A stretch of DNA of 64,000 nt from Limanda limanda (GCF_963576545.1 NC_083647.1:992001-1056000), one strand, 5' to 3'; shown: positions 11,261-27,287, numbered from the stretch's first letter. Numbers and translations: made by a program. The notes: generated from the letters alone by a model not told the origin.

Positions 11261-11640
11261 GATTGAGACTAAAACCAATTTTTGAACCATTCTGTAAACA
11301 GGTTTAAGACTGCTCTAAAGTCGGGCTTTTTAACATGTGAGTCAATGGGGACTACCTGCTTCTTGGAGCCGGCCCTCTCTGGTCACCCAGTGAACTGCAG
11401 CCTTTTTTATTTCTGCTTCTATATCGGCCTCATCGCTCAGTCCAGGAAGTTGCCCCTTGGTTGAAGCTGAATACCACTCACCTCACCCTCCGCTTCCAAA
11501 CATGGAAGAGAACCTGTGGTAGCCTTCAGTTGTCATAAAAACTCAAAAGGTGTTTAGTTTTTTCCTGGTTGGAATACTGTAAAAAACATGGTTGCCTCTG
11601 TAGAGAGGACCCGCTCCTGATTTTAATTACAAGTACATTT

Positions 11641-12639
11641 AAGTACATTTTAAATTCTACTTTGGCTGTTTGATGTTTCAAATAGAATCAGGGAGATGTT
11701 GTCTGTCATGAGTTTATTCCTTCTATATTTCACTCTCCTCCTGTGCTGTTCAATGTTTGTTTATGAGTGTCTCCTCCCAGCCACTATCCACATATTCTCC
11801 ATAGCATGCTTATCAGGTATTTTTGTCAGCTTATTGTGTGTTTGTGTGTGTGTTTGTGTTCATGTTCTGGGCCAGGCTGACTTACAGACGGCCTCTGTAA
11901 TAGCAGGTGTTCCCACAACGAAGTGGAACAGCTTGTCTTTCCTTACCCAACAGCTTAGCTTTGCCCTCTGGAGCCCAACATAAAAACAACAGCCGTGCGC
12001 ACGCACAAACACACACATGTAAAACAAGCTACACATCAGCCACAATCCACACACACATATCACATGTAGACACTCATTAGCCCACATTGTCTCTTCCTTT
12101 TTATTGCTTCCGTTTGTTTTGCTTTACATTTGTTTTAACTTGTTACTATCTCTGTATATTTTGTTATCTATTCGCTGTTTAGATGTTGTGTTCTCTCCGC
12201 ACCTTTTATAACTTATCCTTTCAGGTTTGGAGGTCTTGTGTGTGTGTGGGATGGGGGGTTGGGGGATTGGCTGACATTAAGTAAGAGGCCCAGTGCCCAA
12301 TTCCCAATGTCTACGCTGACATTCTGCAAGAAGCAGCGTACAACCTGGACCAGTCTTCACAGGACTGACGCAAAGAGACAAAAATTAATACAAACATGCA
12401 AACCCACAGGCAATTTGAAAAGACCCATGTGAACATGTAAACTCCACACAGAGAGACCTTGGCTGGACTGGGGTTTGATGCAGAACTTTACTATTTTACT
12501 AAACGAATAGCACTCTATTTACATCTGCATTAAAAGCATTTTTGGTGGTTGGATTGTAATCAGATACAGTTTGAACCCATGGAAGTCTGAATGGTTTGTA
12601 CTTATGAAGCAGATTTTCTCATAATTCTCACTCAGTGCA
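11641..12639. other. Non-coding stretch with short GT-rich tracts
   Basis: Contains GT/CA-rich low-complexity patches at about 11836-11862 and 11996-12060. No gene is seen. Confidence 0.4.
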
Positions 12640-12815
12640 CTTTACGGAACAGTTTTGCCGTTCACTCATAAACCCACTTTGTGAAGTACTTTTCTATCAC
12701 ACACCATTCACTCATTACCAGTACAATTGACAGAGGCAATTTGATGTTCAGTTTCTTGCCCATGGAAACTTCGGCACACAGAAGAGGGGAGACTGGGATT
12801 AAGCCAGAACACTAA
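12640..12815 (-). mobile_element. Old, diverged SINE family 1 copy
   Basis: Several landmarks occur in the same order as in the reference SINE: CACTTTACGGAACAGTTTTG, then CACACACCATTCACTCAT-like sequence, then TTCTTGCCCATGGAAACTTC. The tRNA-like head is degraded. The divergence points to an older insertion than the other copies. Confidence 0.5.
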
Positions 12816-13629
12816 ATGCAACCAGGTTGCATTGAGCATAGTTTCTGATCTGATTGACCAAAACACCACTGGAGTTGATAAGGGACACATAGTGAACACA
12901 AAGAACACAAATGTGAATGTTGTTGCTGTGTTATCACACACAACAATGTAGATGGAGAAACTAATCACACAGGTTTGTCATGTTATTCAAGACACCTGTG
13001 GATGAAGACGATGAGACCAATCAAAAGAAAATGAAAATCATCTTCTTTTATTCTTTATTGTTGATTTTTGGAAGTGCACAAACAAGAGGAAGGTTGTTAT
13101 GACAGCTAGACAGAGTGACCCGACCTCAATGTGGACATTAGAGACACATTAATACTGGATGTAAATACAATCAGGTTTTGAAACTGGATACGCCACACCT
13201 TTTAATGCCATGTGAATGGAATAGTGTTGCATTATATGTGTGATATAGATTCCACAAAGAAAAGTTTAGTTACAGGAGACTGTGCCATCAGGCTCATAGA
13301 GCTCACTGGAGATCACTCACTAAAATAAAGAAAAACTATTCACTTTCAAACATCTATTATCAATAAATATCTCAGAGTGGAGGTTAGGATCCACTGATGT
13401 GTAAAGTGACATGTTATGTTGCGCGATGGATGCATTGGCACTGATAGAGGACTGTGCGAATGGAAGGATGAGAAGGAAACGAGGGTTCAGATATCATACA
13501 TTTTTTTGTCCCATGACGATGGCTGATATAGATTCTATAGATCTGTGATCTTGGATTGTTGTGCTGAACTGAGTCCAGTATTAGATCGACCGACGGAACC
13601 GAACCATTCAGGTACAAACACTAGCAGAT
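12816..13629. other. Non-coding stretch
   Basis: No feature could be supported. Open frames are short and atypical. Confidence 0.4.
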
Positions 13630-13900
13630 ACTGTCAGGGTGCGCAAAATGGCAAACGTGAACCCAAATGCACGACAGTTGAGCAGTCTTAGTAATTGCAA
13701 GAGTTCTGGCTGAATGGATGATCAGGGGTCAAAAAACAGGAAGACAGTCAGAGATAGCAAACACATCTGATAGGGAGCAGGCAAAACGGGAGTCCAGGGT
13801 CCAGAAGGCAGGTCAGAGCGGAGATCAGGCAGAGCAATGAAACAAGGGATAATGCTGGAAAGCTATGAAAAACACACTAGACGATCTGAAGTTGCGACAT
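13630..13900 (-). mobile_element. Possible LTR end on the minus strand
   Basis: Read on the minus strand, this segment ends GCATTTGGGTTC...CACCCTGACAG, which resembles the 3' end of fish Gypsy-type LTRs. The 5' boundary is not visible and no TG start or duplication could be fixed, so the call is tentative. Confidence 0.35.
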
Positions 13901-17317
<3,417 letters not shown>

Positions 17318-17580
17318 ATGGATTTGGTAATGGATTTGTATTTATATAGCGCTTTTCTAATCTGATGATGACCGCTCAAAGCGCTTTACAGTACAGTTTC
17401 ACATTCACCCATTCACACACACATTCATACAGTGCATCTACTTGCAGCACTTTTGGGGGGCCATTCAGGGTTCAGCATCTTGCCCAAGGACACCTGGCAC
17501 GCAGATGGTTCAGACTGGGGATCGAACCGCCGACTCCAGGTTGGAGGACGACCACTCTTCCTGACACTCACAGCTGCCCA
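17318..17580 (-). mobile_element. tRNA-derived SINE, family 1
   Basis: The tail is left and the tRNA-like head right, as in the copy at 7066-7332. Small deletions affect the middle (after GCAGCACTTT) and the head near 17550-17575. A GGTAATGGATTT motif is duplicated at the tail edge (17314-17325, 17326-17337); this may be a tail or target repeat. Confidence 0.75.
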
Positions 17581-17939
17581 GGTCTGTTGACATGTTCAGT
17601 TGCACTTGGCTGCGTCTGACCGTTGACTTCTGTTTGTTAATTGTCCAGATATGATTACATGGATATTGGAAAATGCCATTGTCTGTCAGTAGGGGGTGGT
17701 ATTTAGCTCAGAATCCTCTGGGGACCAGAGTTTGAGGGTATAAGTGCCTTTATGACTCATAAAGTAAACTGTTGCTGAAAGGGAACAGCATGTTTAATAG
17801 TATTTACTTTTTCCAGAAAAATGTGATTGTTATATTATACTGTAACTAATGTAGTAGCACAGAGGGACACTTAATAAAGGTAAACAGGCTTACAGGTAGA
17901 TTAGCTGCAGGGACCGACAACAGGACACAATACAAAGGT

Positions 17940-18080
17940 TACTGATACTCAAAGGGGTAGTTTACAGAAAAAAAAGAATTCTCTCATTATCTACTCAGCA
18001 CTAGGCCGATGGAGCGGTGGGTGAAGTGTTTGAGTCCACAAAACATAAACACATTTTGGAGTTTCAGGGGATGACAGATT
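17940..18080 (+). repeat. Dispersed repeat, copy 1
   Basis: Shares an ordered set of words with the copy at 30590-30830: a 'CTCATTATCTACTCAGCAC' type start, 'GCCGATGGAG...GGGTGAAGTG', and 'GTTTCAGGGG'. I recognise the pattern as a common fish repeat but cannot name the family. It is non-coding. Confidence 0.45.
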
Positions 18081-19990
18081 TCACAGGTTCACCGAATTGG
18101 GGTCCAGACTTTCTTGGAGTTTACCTTTCACACATGCACAACTCAGCAAGTGTCTTCCCCATTTTTTTTTTTACTCCGTAGGATTGAGTCTGGTTCATCG
18201 GGTTTATCCAGTTAACGAGGGAGTTTTTTTCTCTCCAGTCACCAAAGTGCTTGCTCATTGTGGGAACTGTTAGGGTTCTCGACCGAACTATGCAAAGTGT
18301 CCTGAGATAATGTATGTTATGATGCTTAAAAAAATGAATTGAATTGAATTTTATATGCATCATTTTATTCTGGAACAAGGCCAGAACTACCTACAATGAC
18401 AGAAACATATTAAAAATATACATATACATCAACTAACGTGAAGTTTGGGTTTATGACATAAACTACAGCTAACCACCATGGCGTGATCAAGATGCTTTGG
18501 CTTTACTTATGGTTGTCTTAGTCCCCAAGTATAAAGTCAGCGAAAGTCCTCAGAATCCAATGTGAAAAGAAAGTATAGTTCCAGCGCAAGCAAATGGAGG
18601 CGTCGATTATGCTTGTAACACATGATAGATGCATGAAAAACCCCCGAAAGTATACAAGTATCTCTGGGTGAAAAAGCATAGCCATACATGTAGAAGACGT
18701 TAAGAGAGTTTGTAGCGATAAGAGCCGATGACGGTTTCGATGTGTTGTGAACAAAATCATGTGATCTCCACAGCAGAATTAATATGTTACTTCTTGCCTC
18801 TGCCTGCTGTTGCGAATACATCTGTGCAGAGAACCTCCCGCTGCGTTGCGCATGTGAAATGCAAACTGTGGATAAAGTCTGGACCCAATTCTATGGACTG
18901 AGACATCTGCTCTTTTCACTTCATCTATGCAGCAACACGTTATCAACTGCACAATAATTTTCTCTTATACTTCTGATGACACTGAGACAGATTGTACTTA
19001 TTTTTGCCTCACCTCTATCCATCATAGCGATGTCAACTCATAATATCCACAACTGCAAATGAGCATTAAGACAAACCCTCTGGCACAGACATCCATGTGA
19101 GTAAAATATGAGCAGACTTGTGCTCTGGATTAATTCAGACCTCTCTCATTTGGAGCTTTGGTCCGCTGCATTGTTGTACCTTATATTAGAGTCTGTTATC
19201 CTTTTTCAATACAGCACCTGGCAGAATGGCTGTGGAAGTAGAAGATGAAAGGTTAACACAAGCATATGGATCTACTATTGAAGCCCTCCAAACCAACACA
19301 CATACACATCTGCACGTGCACATGTATCCCCTCATTAAAACTTTGACTAGGAAATCTGGGAGGGAAGTGTTAATCAGATGTTTAATTACCACCCCCCCCC
19401 CCAACACTCTGAATTTATTGTAGTTGAATGCCGGCTTTTCTTCACCACAAGCTGAAATGTTAATTATGACCCTGGCAAGAGAACTGAAAGACCAAGACTT
19501 GGAGTAGAATGGAAGGGCAAATACAAAGCAGCTGTGGCCTGGGCTGGAGCTGTGGCTGGCGCTGGGACTGAGGCTCAGGCTAAATTGGGTACAAAGAAGG
19601 AGATAACCATAGCTAGACTCATGAGTAAAACAGTTTACTCTGACGTAGAGAGTCAAGATTGGAATAAAACTGCCCTGGGATTAGAGTTCAAGATAACACA
19701 GAATTAGTACAAGAAAATGGACTATATTACCTGGATTCAACCTAATTTAATCAAACTGAACTTCGGGAGAAAACCGAGCTAAAGATTGCATTTTGCTTTT
19801 GTCAGTTCAACAAGAATTTAAGTGTATTTACTTCATAACTTTGAGTAATTTAATTTTAAACATGCAATATTAAAACTAATTAAAAAAAATCTTCAAAATT
19901 ACGTGTCACAGACTTTAGACTACCATCAGCTGCAGTAATGGTGCCTATAAAACATCATTTACTTTCAGTTTACAGAGGTCTGACCTCTGA
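18081..19990. other. Non-coding stretch
   Basis: No supportable gene. The longest frame (minus strand, 19656-19186) has no recognisable composition or motifs. Confidence 0.45.
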
Positions 19991-19992
19991 AC

Positions 19993-20160
19993 ATTACATT
20001 ACATTACATTTCATTTAGCTGACGCTTTTATCCAAAGCGACTTACAATAAGCGCATTCAAACCCGAGGGTACAAACCAAGAACAACAAGAATCAAGACAG
20101 TACAATTTCTTCGAAATAAAGCAAAACTACAAAGTGCTATAAGTAAGTGCCATTTTAACG
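19993..20160 (-). repeat. Dispersed repeat with (ACATT)n tail
   Basis: An ACATTACATTACATT array is followed by TTTAGCTGACGCTTTTATCC and AAGCGACTTACAATAAGCGC. In reverse orientation this looks like the 3' tail of a retroposon ending in a short tandem array. The same core occurs at 9585 and 23240, and its complement at 55322. Confidence 0.6.
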
Positions 20161-21595
20161 AGAAGGTCCTAGGTTGCTCAAAAGTTCCAAATGTTGTTTG
20201 CCATGTTTGTATAGTTTTGATAGATCCCTAACCAATACATAGCTATATGAACATGTTGTGTAATTTACTGTGCAGAGTGTATATGAGTGAGGATGTGCAT
20301 TTGCATGAAACATTGTACATTTTTACTGAAATGTGTTCTTGTGTAGCTGCATATGTGCATGTTTGTCGTTCAGCTACACGTTTAATGAGGACAGAGTGAG
20401 ATGTTCTGTTCCTAGTTCCCCCATTAGTGGGACTTGGGAGTATTACTGTGACTCACTAATTCACCAAAACAATACATAGTCTAATTACCACCGTATTATT
20501 AGACATGGATGTCAAACTCAACGGGGAGGGTAGGAAGTTGGTCCTGGGCCAATAGAATATTGAGCACCTTATTTGTTACACAAAACGCCCCCCTCCTCCT
20601 CCTCAGTCCCCAACCCCACATTGGATGAGCTCATTTCCTGTCCATGATTCCCCTCAGTTGTAGACAAGTTGTGTTTCTGTAACTGTACTTTTAAAAAAAG
20701 GGAACAAATTCCACACAGTTTGTTCTTCTGTTCATTAGTCGATCCATCCTGTAGACAGGTGGAAAACCACTTCCCTGTTTCAGCTTTCTGCTCCTTGCTT
20801 GTTTTTTCCTCCTCCTCCTTTTCTTCTTCCTTGTCCTTTTCTTCTTCCTCCTGTCCCCTGCCGATCCTGTCACCCCCCCACACACACACACACATAGCTC
20901 CAGCCCCCTTCCTCTCTCTATCTTTTTTGATGTGTTTGCCTTCACGGCTTCTGAGCGCTCTCTAATTCCATCTGGCCACAACAGAGAAGGCTGCGCTGTG
21001 AGAAAAAGCATTTCCATATGTGCAAATTAGGCCCCCACACACCCTCAACCCCACCTTCACACACACACACACACAAACGCACATCGACATAAGCACATAC
21101 ATTGTGTCTCCATGACCTCAGAGGACATTACATTTATTTCCCCAGCTGACGTATACAGGCATAAACCTAACCTTACCCTAATCTAAAAATGTCATCACCT
21201 AAAAATTTTGTAGTTCTTATTATTTGCACTTCCTTTTTGTACCCATAAGAAAGTCAAATCACTAAAGTGTGACTATGTATACAGAATTCGGTCCCCACAA
21301 TGTGAGTAATTTCTAAAGAACCCCACCACCAACACCACCACACACAATATCAGACACATACTGCACCTACCCCCATATATACGGCGAATGCCATAGCTGC
21401 TAATGGTGATCAGGGGGGATTTTATGTTGGCCTGAGTCTGTAAGTTGTCGGGTATAATTAAAAGCAGACTACAAATGTAATATTATTATTATAATGGTCA
21501 TTGTTACAGATTCATATCGGGAATTTGTAAATATTCATACATACTTCCCTTTTGTATCTTCTCTTTTTGTTTTTTTGTTGTATGGGTTTCTTGGA
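20161..21595. other. Non-coding stretch with CA-rich and CT-rich tracts
   Basis: A long pyrimidine-rich tract lies at about 20780-20880, with CA runs near 20880 and 21058. Frames through these are Ser-, Glu- or Lys-rich artefacts. Confidence 0.45.
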
Positions 21596-21935
21596 GAGGC
21601 GGTGGACTAGTGGCAGAAACTTGGACTATGGGCAGAAAAGGTCTCTGGTTTGACCTCACGGAGAAACAAAAAAAAGACGAACCTCGATTGATCTGTCCAA
21701 AAATCCAAGAGGATTCTCCCTACCCTGTCTAGTGCCCCTGAGCAAGGCACCTTACTCCCCCAACATCTGCTCCCCGGGCGCCGTACATTGCTGTCCACTG
21801 CTCTGTGTGTCCTGCACCAGATGGGTTAAAAGCAGAGGTTAAATTTCCCTCCTTGCATGAGTGTGCTTGTGCATGTCTGTGCATGTGTTTGGGACAAATA
21901 AATGTATCTTAATGTTAATCTTAATCTTCCTTTGT
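21596..21935 (+). mobile_element. tRNA-derived SINE, family 2
   Basis: The head GAGGCGGTGGACTAGTGGCA provides an A-box-like region, and GGTCTCTGGTTTGACCTC a B-box-like one. The body contains the block GAGCAAGGCACCTTACTCCC and CTGCTCCCCGGGCGCCGTAC, which I recognise from a widespread fish SINE. The tail is TTAATC-rich after GGGACAAATAAATG. This family is distinct from the copies at 7.1 kb and elsewhere, and it is the only copy here. Confidence 0.7.
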
Positions 21936-23225
21936 AAAAACGACAACTCAATAAACAAATTGTTAAAATAAGTTAATAATAATAATTGTCATTGTTGTTG
22001 TTAATATTATATTTCAAATTGCATGTGCTGATTATGACAATTAGCTAAGATTGAAAGAGATACACCTGCAGCTTTATTACCTGTGCTCCAGTTCCATCCT
22101 TAATGTCTTAGGTGAATTACATCTTCCCCACTCACAGCATGCCCCCCCCCCCGCAAAAAAAAGATAAAGAATTTTTTTTTTTAAATAAATGTTAGCAGTT
22201 CATTAGGCTTGAAGGAAAAGAAGGAGTGAGAAGAGACACATACTGACCATCTGACCATTCCACACCGCCAACACACACATTTACACAAATATCCCCTAAG
22301 TACATATTGGTGGAAAAAGCTATTCCGTATCTATAAATAATATTAAATATATTCAATTATTATTATTGTTATTATAATAATTAGTATTATTATCATTCAA
22401 AAATTGCCAAATGCATAAACAAAAAGATTTTGTGAACGTATAGTTATCATAATTCTGTCACAATAGCATTTCCTTCTTTGCGTATTTGCTGTTGCAAAGT
22501 AGTTACATCGATATAATATGTATAAGAGTCAGTGTTATCATTTGCTAGTGTTCTCATTTTCCCTAAACCTAACCCATTCCATTGTCTGTCCATCCACCTT
22601 AAGTATGTCTAACACCCTCACCTCACACTGTACTCTTACACTGCAGTGCGGTTAATAAAGATGCATGTACAGTACTCCAGTGTCCTGTCTTGTGCCTTTA
22701 CCTTTGTGTCATTCATGACAGACAACTCTAGGTAAACTGGGATCATTCAATCAATGCCTGTTTGTAAGCAAGTCTAAGACAGCTAACAGGATTGTGATAT
22801 ATTGAGAGATTCCACCTTGAGTGTGAGCAGTCAATACTGCTGTTCCTGAGTAGCCATGCTATTAAAACTAAGCCTAATAGCTCAAGGTGACACTGGAATG
22901 TCATATTTGTGCGTCTATGTGTGTGACTGTTTTGCCTGCATAAGATCTGTGATTGAAGCCAAATGCACGTCAATGTCTCCGTCTCGCTGTCTCTCCCTGT
23001 TTGTACTTAAAACACAGACACACACACACAAACTTTTCCTGCAGATGCACAAAGTGATGGCTCTGGATGCAGTCATTGGAAATGTGAACATCCTTGATTC
23101 CTTATGCCCATTTTGAACAACTGGGTGTCCACATAACTATAACAGCATCTGTAATGTGTGGGGAAAATGGGTCAGTGCTAGACTTTGATCCTTAGATAAA
23201 AATAAAAAATAAATAAAAAAAACTT
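21936..23225. other. AT-rich non-coding stretch
   Basis: Contains a C-rich run at about 22143-22152 and TTATT-rich tracts near 22340-22400. No gene is seen. Confidence 0.45.
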
Positions 23226-23770
23226 TGTTACATTACAATACATTACATTTCATATCATTTAGCTGACGCTTTATCAAATGCAACTTCCAATAAGTGCATT
23301 CAATCACGATGGTACAAAAGTACATTAGTTTGATTTTTTATTTTTATTTATTAACACCAGAGTTGATGATGGTTTTTAGACATCATCTTCTTATCCAAGG
23401 TGTTGTCGGAAGAGATGTGTTTTTAGCCCGTGGCGGAAGATGTGTAGACTTTCTGCTGTCCTGATGTCAATGGGAAGCTCGTTCCACCATTTGGGAAACA
23501 GGACAGCAAACAGTCATGATTCTGTTGAGTGGCTAGGTGTCCCTTGCAGTGAGAGAGAATCAAGCCTATTGGCCGATGCAGAGCTAGTCGCTGGCTGTGG
23601 TGTAAGGTTTAACAATGTCCTGGATGTAGATTGGGCCCGATCCATTCTCAGCACAATACACAAGTACTATTGTCTAGAAGCATATACGGTATACCAGTTG
23701 TAACCATTGAAGGGAGCGGAGGAGCAGAGTAGTGTTAAATGAAGTCCTAGTTTCCACTAAAGGTTCAATA
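23226..23770 (-). repeat. Long dispersed repeat, more complete copy
   Basis: The left edge has the (ACATT)n tail and a diverged TATCAAATGCAACTTCCAAT core. It is followed, after about 90 bp, by a block from 23405 to 23760 that matches 57740-58075 closely (for example GATGTGTAGACTTTCTGCTG and TGGCCGATGCAGAGC). The orientation of the tail implies a minus-strand element. Frames of 80 codons inside are not protein-like. Confidence 0.65.
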
Positions 23771-24007
23771 GATTTCATCAAAACAACAAAGGCTACGACA
23801 GGATAATACAAACAAGCCACTTCATATAGAAACTCAAGTAGATAAAAGATAAGGATTGTACTGAGGGGACTATTAATGGCGTTGGTCAATGGTTTTGCTG
23901 GAGAGCAAGTCACATGATTGTAAAAGGATAAATATCTAATACAAATGTTAGGTAATATAAGTGGTTGACGTAAGGATATATTCTCAAATTGCGATCCTTA
24001 GACTTTG

Positions 24008-24829
24008 GTCCAATCCCATTTCACCCCTCTTCCTTCCCCTCTGTTTTGTACGTTCAAATGTAGGGTTCGTGTGTCCCAATAATTGTTGGGATGAAGGGGT
24101 AGGGCCAAGTGTTAGGGCTGTACAGCCCTCGAAATTTCTCAGAACCACATTTCAAAGCAAGGGCTCAGAGAAATTCCCTGAATACCTTGCGAATCACAGG
24201 CAAGATGGGAGAGAGACCCACAAATGTAACGTAAATTTCTCCATTAATATTGATAAAAAAATTACGATACTAATTTGAATATCTTACTTTAGTATCGTTT
24301 CAATGTATTATTGTCATTTTTTGACACAACATTTCAAAATAAATCGCTAGCATGATAGCTTTTTGTTTTTTCTTTGCATAATAATCCTGTATTTTCACAT
24401 AATTTCACGTCGCATTCCCTCTACTGTGAAGATGCATGAAGCACTACCATACAGCAGCGATGTTACTGAGCTTAACTGCTCCCCTATTAACAATGCATCC
24501 TGGAAGGGTTGCATACAGACCACTGCTAGCAGCCTGTAGCTGTGTGCTTTCGATTTATACGTGAAATAATGCAGAGCATCCAAGCTTTTCAATTTCCAAT
24601 GGATGAATGGCAAATTTCATTGTGCTATACAATTATTGCCACAGTGCTGAGGGAAAGCCGGACAGCATTTACCTGGTAATTTGATTCACCTGCATAAGCA
24701 TAGATGTCACTACTGATGACGTGTCAGGTTTTCACGACGACTACTGAGGATGAAACGGCTTCTTGAGGCGCTGTCCCAATAGGTAGGGGGAGATTTCAAC
24801 CAGGGAGGAGGGGTGAAATGGGATTGGGC
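24008..24829. mobile_element. TIR element of unassigned superfamily, 5-bp duplication
   Basis: The left end GTCCAATCCCATTTCACCCC and the complement of the right end, GCCCAATCCCATTTCACCCC, agree at 19 of 20 positions, and CTTTG flanks both ends (24003-24007, 24830-24834). No transposase is encoded in the 822 bp, so it is a non-autonomous element. A 5-bp duplication does not point clearly to one superfamily. Confidence 0.7.
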
Positions 24830-24834
24830 CTTTG

Positions 24835-26741
24835 TGGTCAGGTATTAAATCATATAGTAATAATTAACAGAAAAATTAAACTAGCAAAACATAGAATAAA
24901 TGATTGGCCAGCTGCAGCAGCACCCTCCTCTTTGCCAGGTAGAACCAGTTCACCAGCTCTCTGCCAAAGCTGAGTGGCCTTGCAGTGCCAACAAAGCAGA
25001 CTTCAAACAGCTGGCAAAGATGTTTGCCTACCAGTGACAACTATCCACTTGACCTCAGCATGTCCTAACGCAGAAGAGCATAAGATGGAGGCAGTCATCA
25101 ATTTTAAGTCCATGAGGAAGATGTGGTGGGGGTGTGAGAGCATGATACACAGACACAGGGCCTCAGCCCTGAACATTGTATGGAGTGAGGTGGCTCGAAG
25201 GGGCTTTATGTGAGCAAAATGTTTGTGTTCATCAATATGCGTGTGAGTGTTTATAAGTGTTTGTGTGTGTGTGTGTGTTTGAAAGAGAGAGAGAGAGAGA
25301 GAGAGAGTGTGGAACAAGCAGTGCTGCTGCAAGCGAGGAATAAAAAAGCCTCAAGGGGCCAGGGGGAAATCTTGGGCCCCCATGACCCCTCCTGTGGCTA
25401 GGGCCCAGCTGTGATGTACTGGGCATCTGCCAGCCAGAGGACAGATCTGTCCCCAGCCACACATGCACGCATGCATTCACACTCACACACTCACTCACAC
25501 ACAAAAGAGGCTCACACAATGTTTAAAAGACACATACAGACTAACACGTGTACCCATGTGTCTCTCACACACACAGAGATCATTTGCAGTGATCTATCTG
25601 TTTGTTTGTTCCGTGGGGGCAGATCCTCTTTGAACGTGGTAGAGGGCAGTTGTGGTCTGAGGAAAATCCGCTCAGTGCATCTCTCTGAAAGAGAAAAATC
25701 AAATCAAATCCTTTGTTTCCCCCAACAACAAACCCAGGAGCCATACTCAACAATCACTCACTCCAATGACTCACAATATTGCCAAAGCGATAACATCCAG
25801 GGGGGGGGGGGATAAAACATAGGGTGACTGCATAAAATATTTTACTTTAATGTGAGCATTTCAGATGAAGGTGAGTGTCTATGAAAATCTGTATGACTAT
25901 CTGTGCTTACAATCACAATATTTTTATCAATACATAATGTTTATTATGATTTTCACTAAAATCTCTGTGATTCTCTCTTTATTGTGTCAGCGCGTATTCC
26001 TATATGAACCCTGCATCCAAGTCTTAGCCCAGAAACAGTATTTAGAAGATGTTTCAGAAAGTAATTGCATGTGACTTAGGTCAGGAAATTGACAATCAAA
26101 ACCATGTAATTATGCACCTGGTTTTTATGGACATGCCTCATTTAAGTACTCATAGTATCAGTATATCAAAGGCCATGGTGAGCTTAGTGCTATAGTTGCT
26201 CATTCATCGTGGCATGTTATGGTGAGTGTACTTTGATCATGTGACACAAACAAAGAAAATAAACATTGTATCAGCTGCTACGCTGACGCTCTGCTTAACA
26301 TCTGGAGATGGCTTTCTTCTATTGTCTCGTTCCTCAATTCAGTTGAACATTCACACACAATCACACCCACACAATAAGTCTTCTCCTACCACTGGAGACT
26401 ATCATTTCAAAGTTTATGAAGACAGATGGTGGAAATAAATAATCATAAACCCCTCCTTTTCATGCTGTTCTCCTTCCAGTATATCAAGTTGTTCTGTCCC
26501 TTTGGTGAAGATCTCTGTGATGGGCACAGGGAGCAGTGCTGTCAAGACCCAGGGTCATTGAGAGAAAGAGGTTTAGGCGACATACACAAATAGGTTATCG
26601 TTTGAAAATGGCATCTTAAAACTTAAATGATATCTGCATACCAGTATATTAGCAGGCTTGAAAATGCATATAACATGTCCATTCACGTACAGTGAATGCT
26701 GGTGTAAATGGAAGCAGATTGTTTACCTATTATAGATGGTT
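24835..26741. other. Non-coding stretch with GT and GA microsatellites
   Basis: A (GT)n run at about 25262-25278 is followed directly by (GA)n at 25284-25307. CA-rich tracts lie at 25470-25580 and a G run at 25800-25811. No gene is recognised. Confidence 0.5.

Positions 26742-26820
<79 letters not shown>
26742..26820. repeat. (GT)n microsatellite, about 38 units
   Basis: An almost pure GT dinucleotide run with an A-containing interruption near each end. It is expected to vary in length. Confidence 0.95.
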
Positions 26821-27065
26821 AATGGAGACATGAATTAGCACTCAGGTGCTTTTAGCTTGTGGCAGCCACTGATCACAGAGTAACTGGCAGTGCTTCCCAG
26901 GGTGGATGACTTAACCCCACCTCCCCCTTAAGGCACCAGTGCTAAGAAAGGTACAACATAAACATACACACACACACAAAAACAGAAACATAAAACTTGT
27001 TGTTTGTGACTGTGTATGTGGATGTATCATAGGCTTAAATGTGTGACTAATTTCAGACTAAATAA

Positions 27066-27287
27066 ATGGATGGATTTGTATTTGTATTTATATAGCGCTT
27101 TTCTAGTCTGATGATGACCACTCAAAGCTCTTTACAGTACAGTTTCACATTCACCCATTCACACACACATTCATACAGTGCATCTACTTGCAGCACTTTG
27201 TTATTCTATGGGGGGCCATTCAGGGTTCAGCATCTTGCCCAAGGACACTTCGGCATGCACATGGTTCAGACTGGGGATCGAACCGCA
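27066..27287 (-). mobile_element. SINE family 1, head-truncated copy
   Basis: The tail and body match the reference SINE closely, but the copy stops in the B-box complement (GGGGATCGAACCGC) and the tRNA-like head is missing. Truncation at the head is the usual result of incomplete retroposition. Confidence 0.75.

Larger units (their letters stand above)
8338..11459. mobile_element. 3.1-kb non-coding element with 8-bp target duplication
   Basis: The octamer GTTGAAGC occurs at 8330-8337 and again at 11460-11467, and joining the flanks restores a known repeat, so this is one insertion event. The element starts CACAGACTGTATATATAATG and ends TTGCCCCTTGG; these termini are not obvious inverted repeats. 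An 8-bp duplication is usual for hAT elements, but I see no transposase. Each end holds a perfect CRE palindrome (8371, 11164), and both ends contain exon-like segments followed by splice donors pointing inward. A Harbinger derivative is nested at 8538-9047. The superfamily is unassigned. Confidence 0.6.
8288..11640. mobile_element. MITE-like repeat split by a 3.1-kb insertion
   Basis: Bases about 8288-8329 (starting TTAAAGATTCAGTGTGTAGA) and 11468-11640 read as two halves of one repeat that I recognise as common in percomorph fish; its usual sequence runs straight across the join. The intervening 8330-11467 is an inserted element and its duplicated target. The right end is not clearly bounded. 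It is non-coding. Confidence 0.6.

Noticed and set aside
19186..19656. 156-codon minus-strand frame
   Set aside because: No motif, no splice or promoter context, and biased composition; probably chance.
20569..21017. Glu/Lys-rich frames on the minus strand
   Set aside because: They arise from a CT-rich tract and CA repeats on the plus strand.
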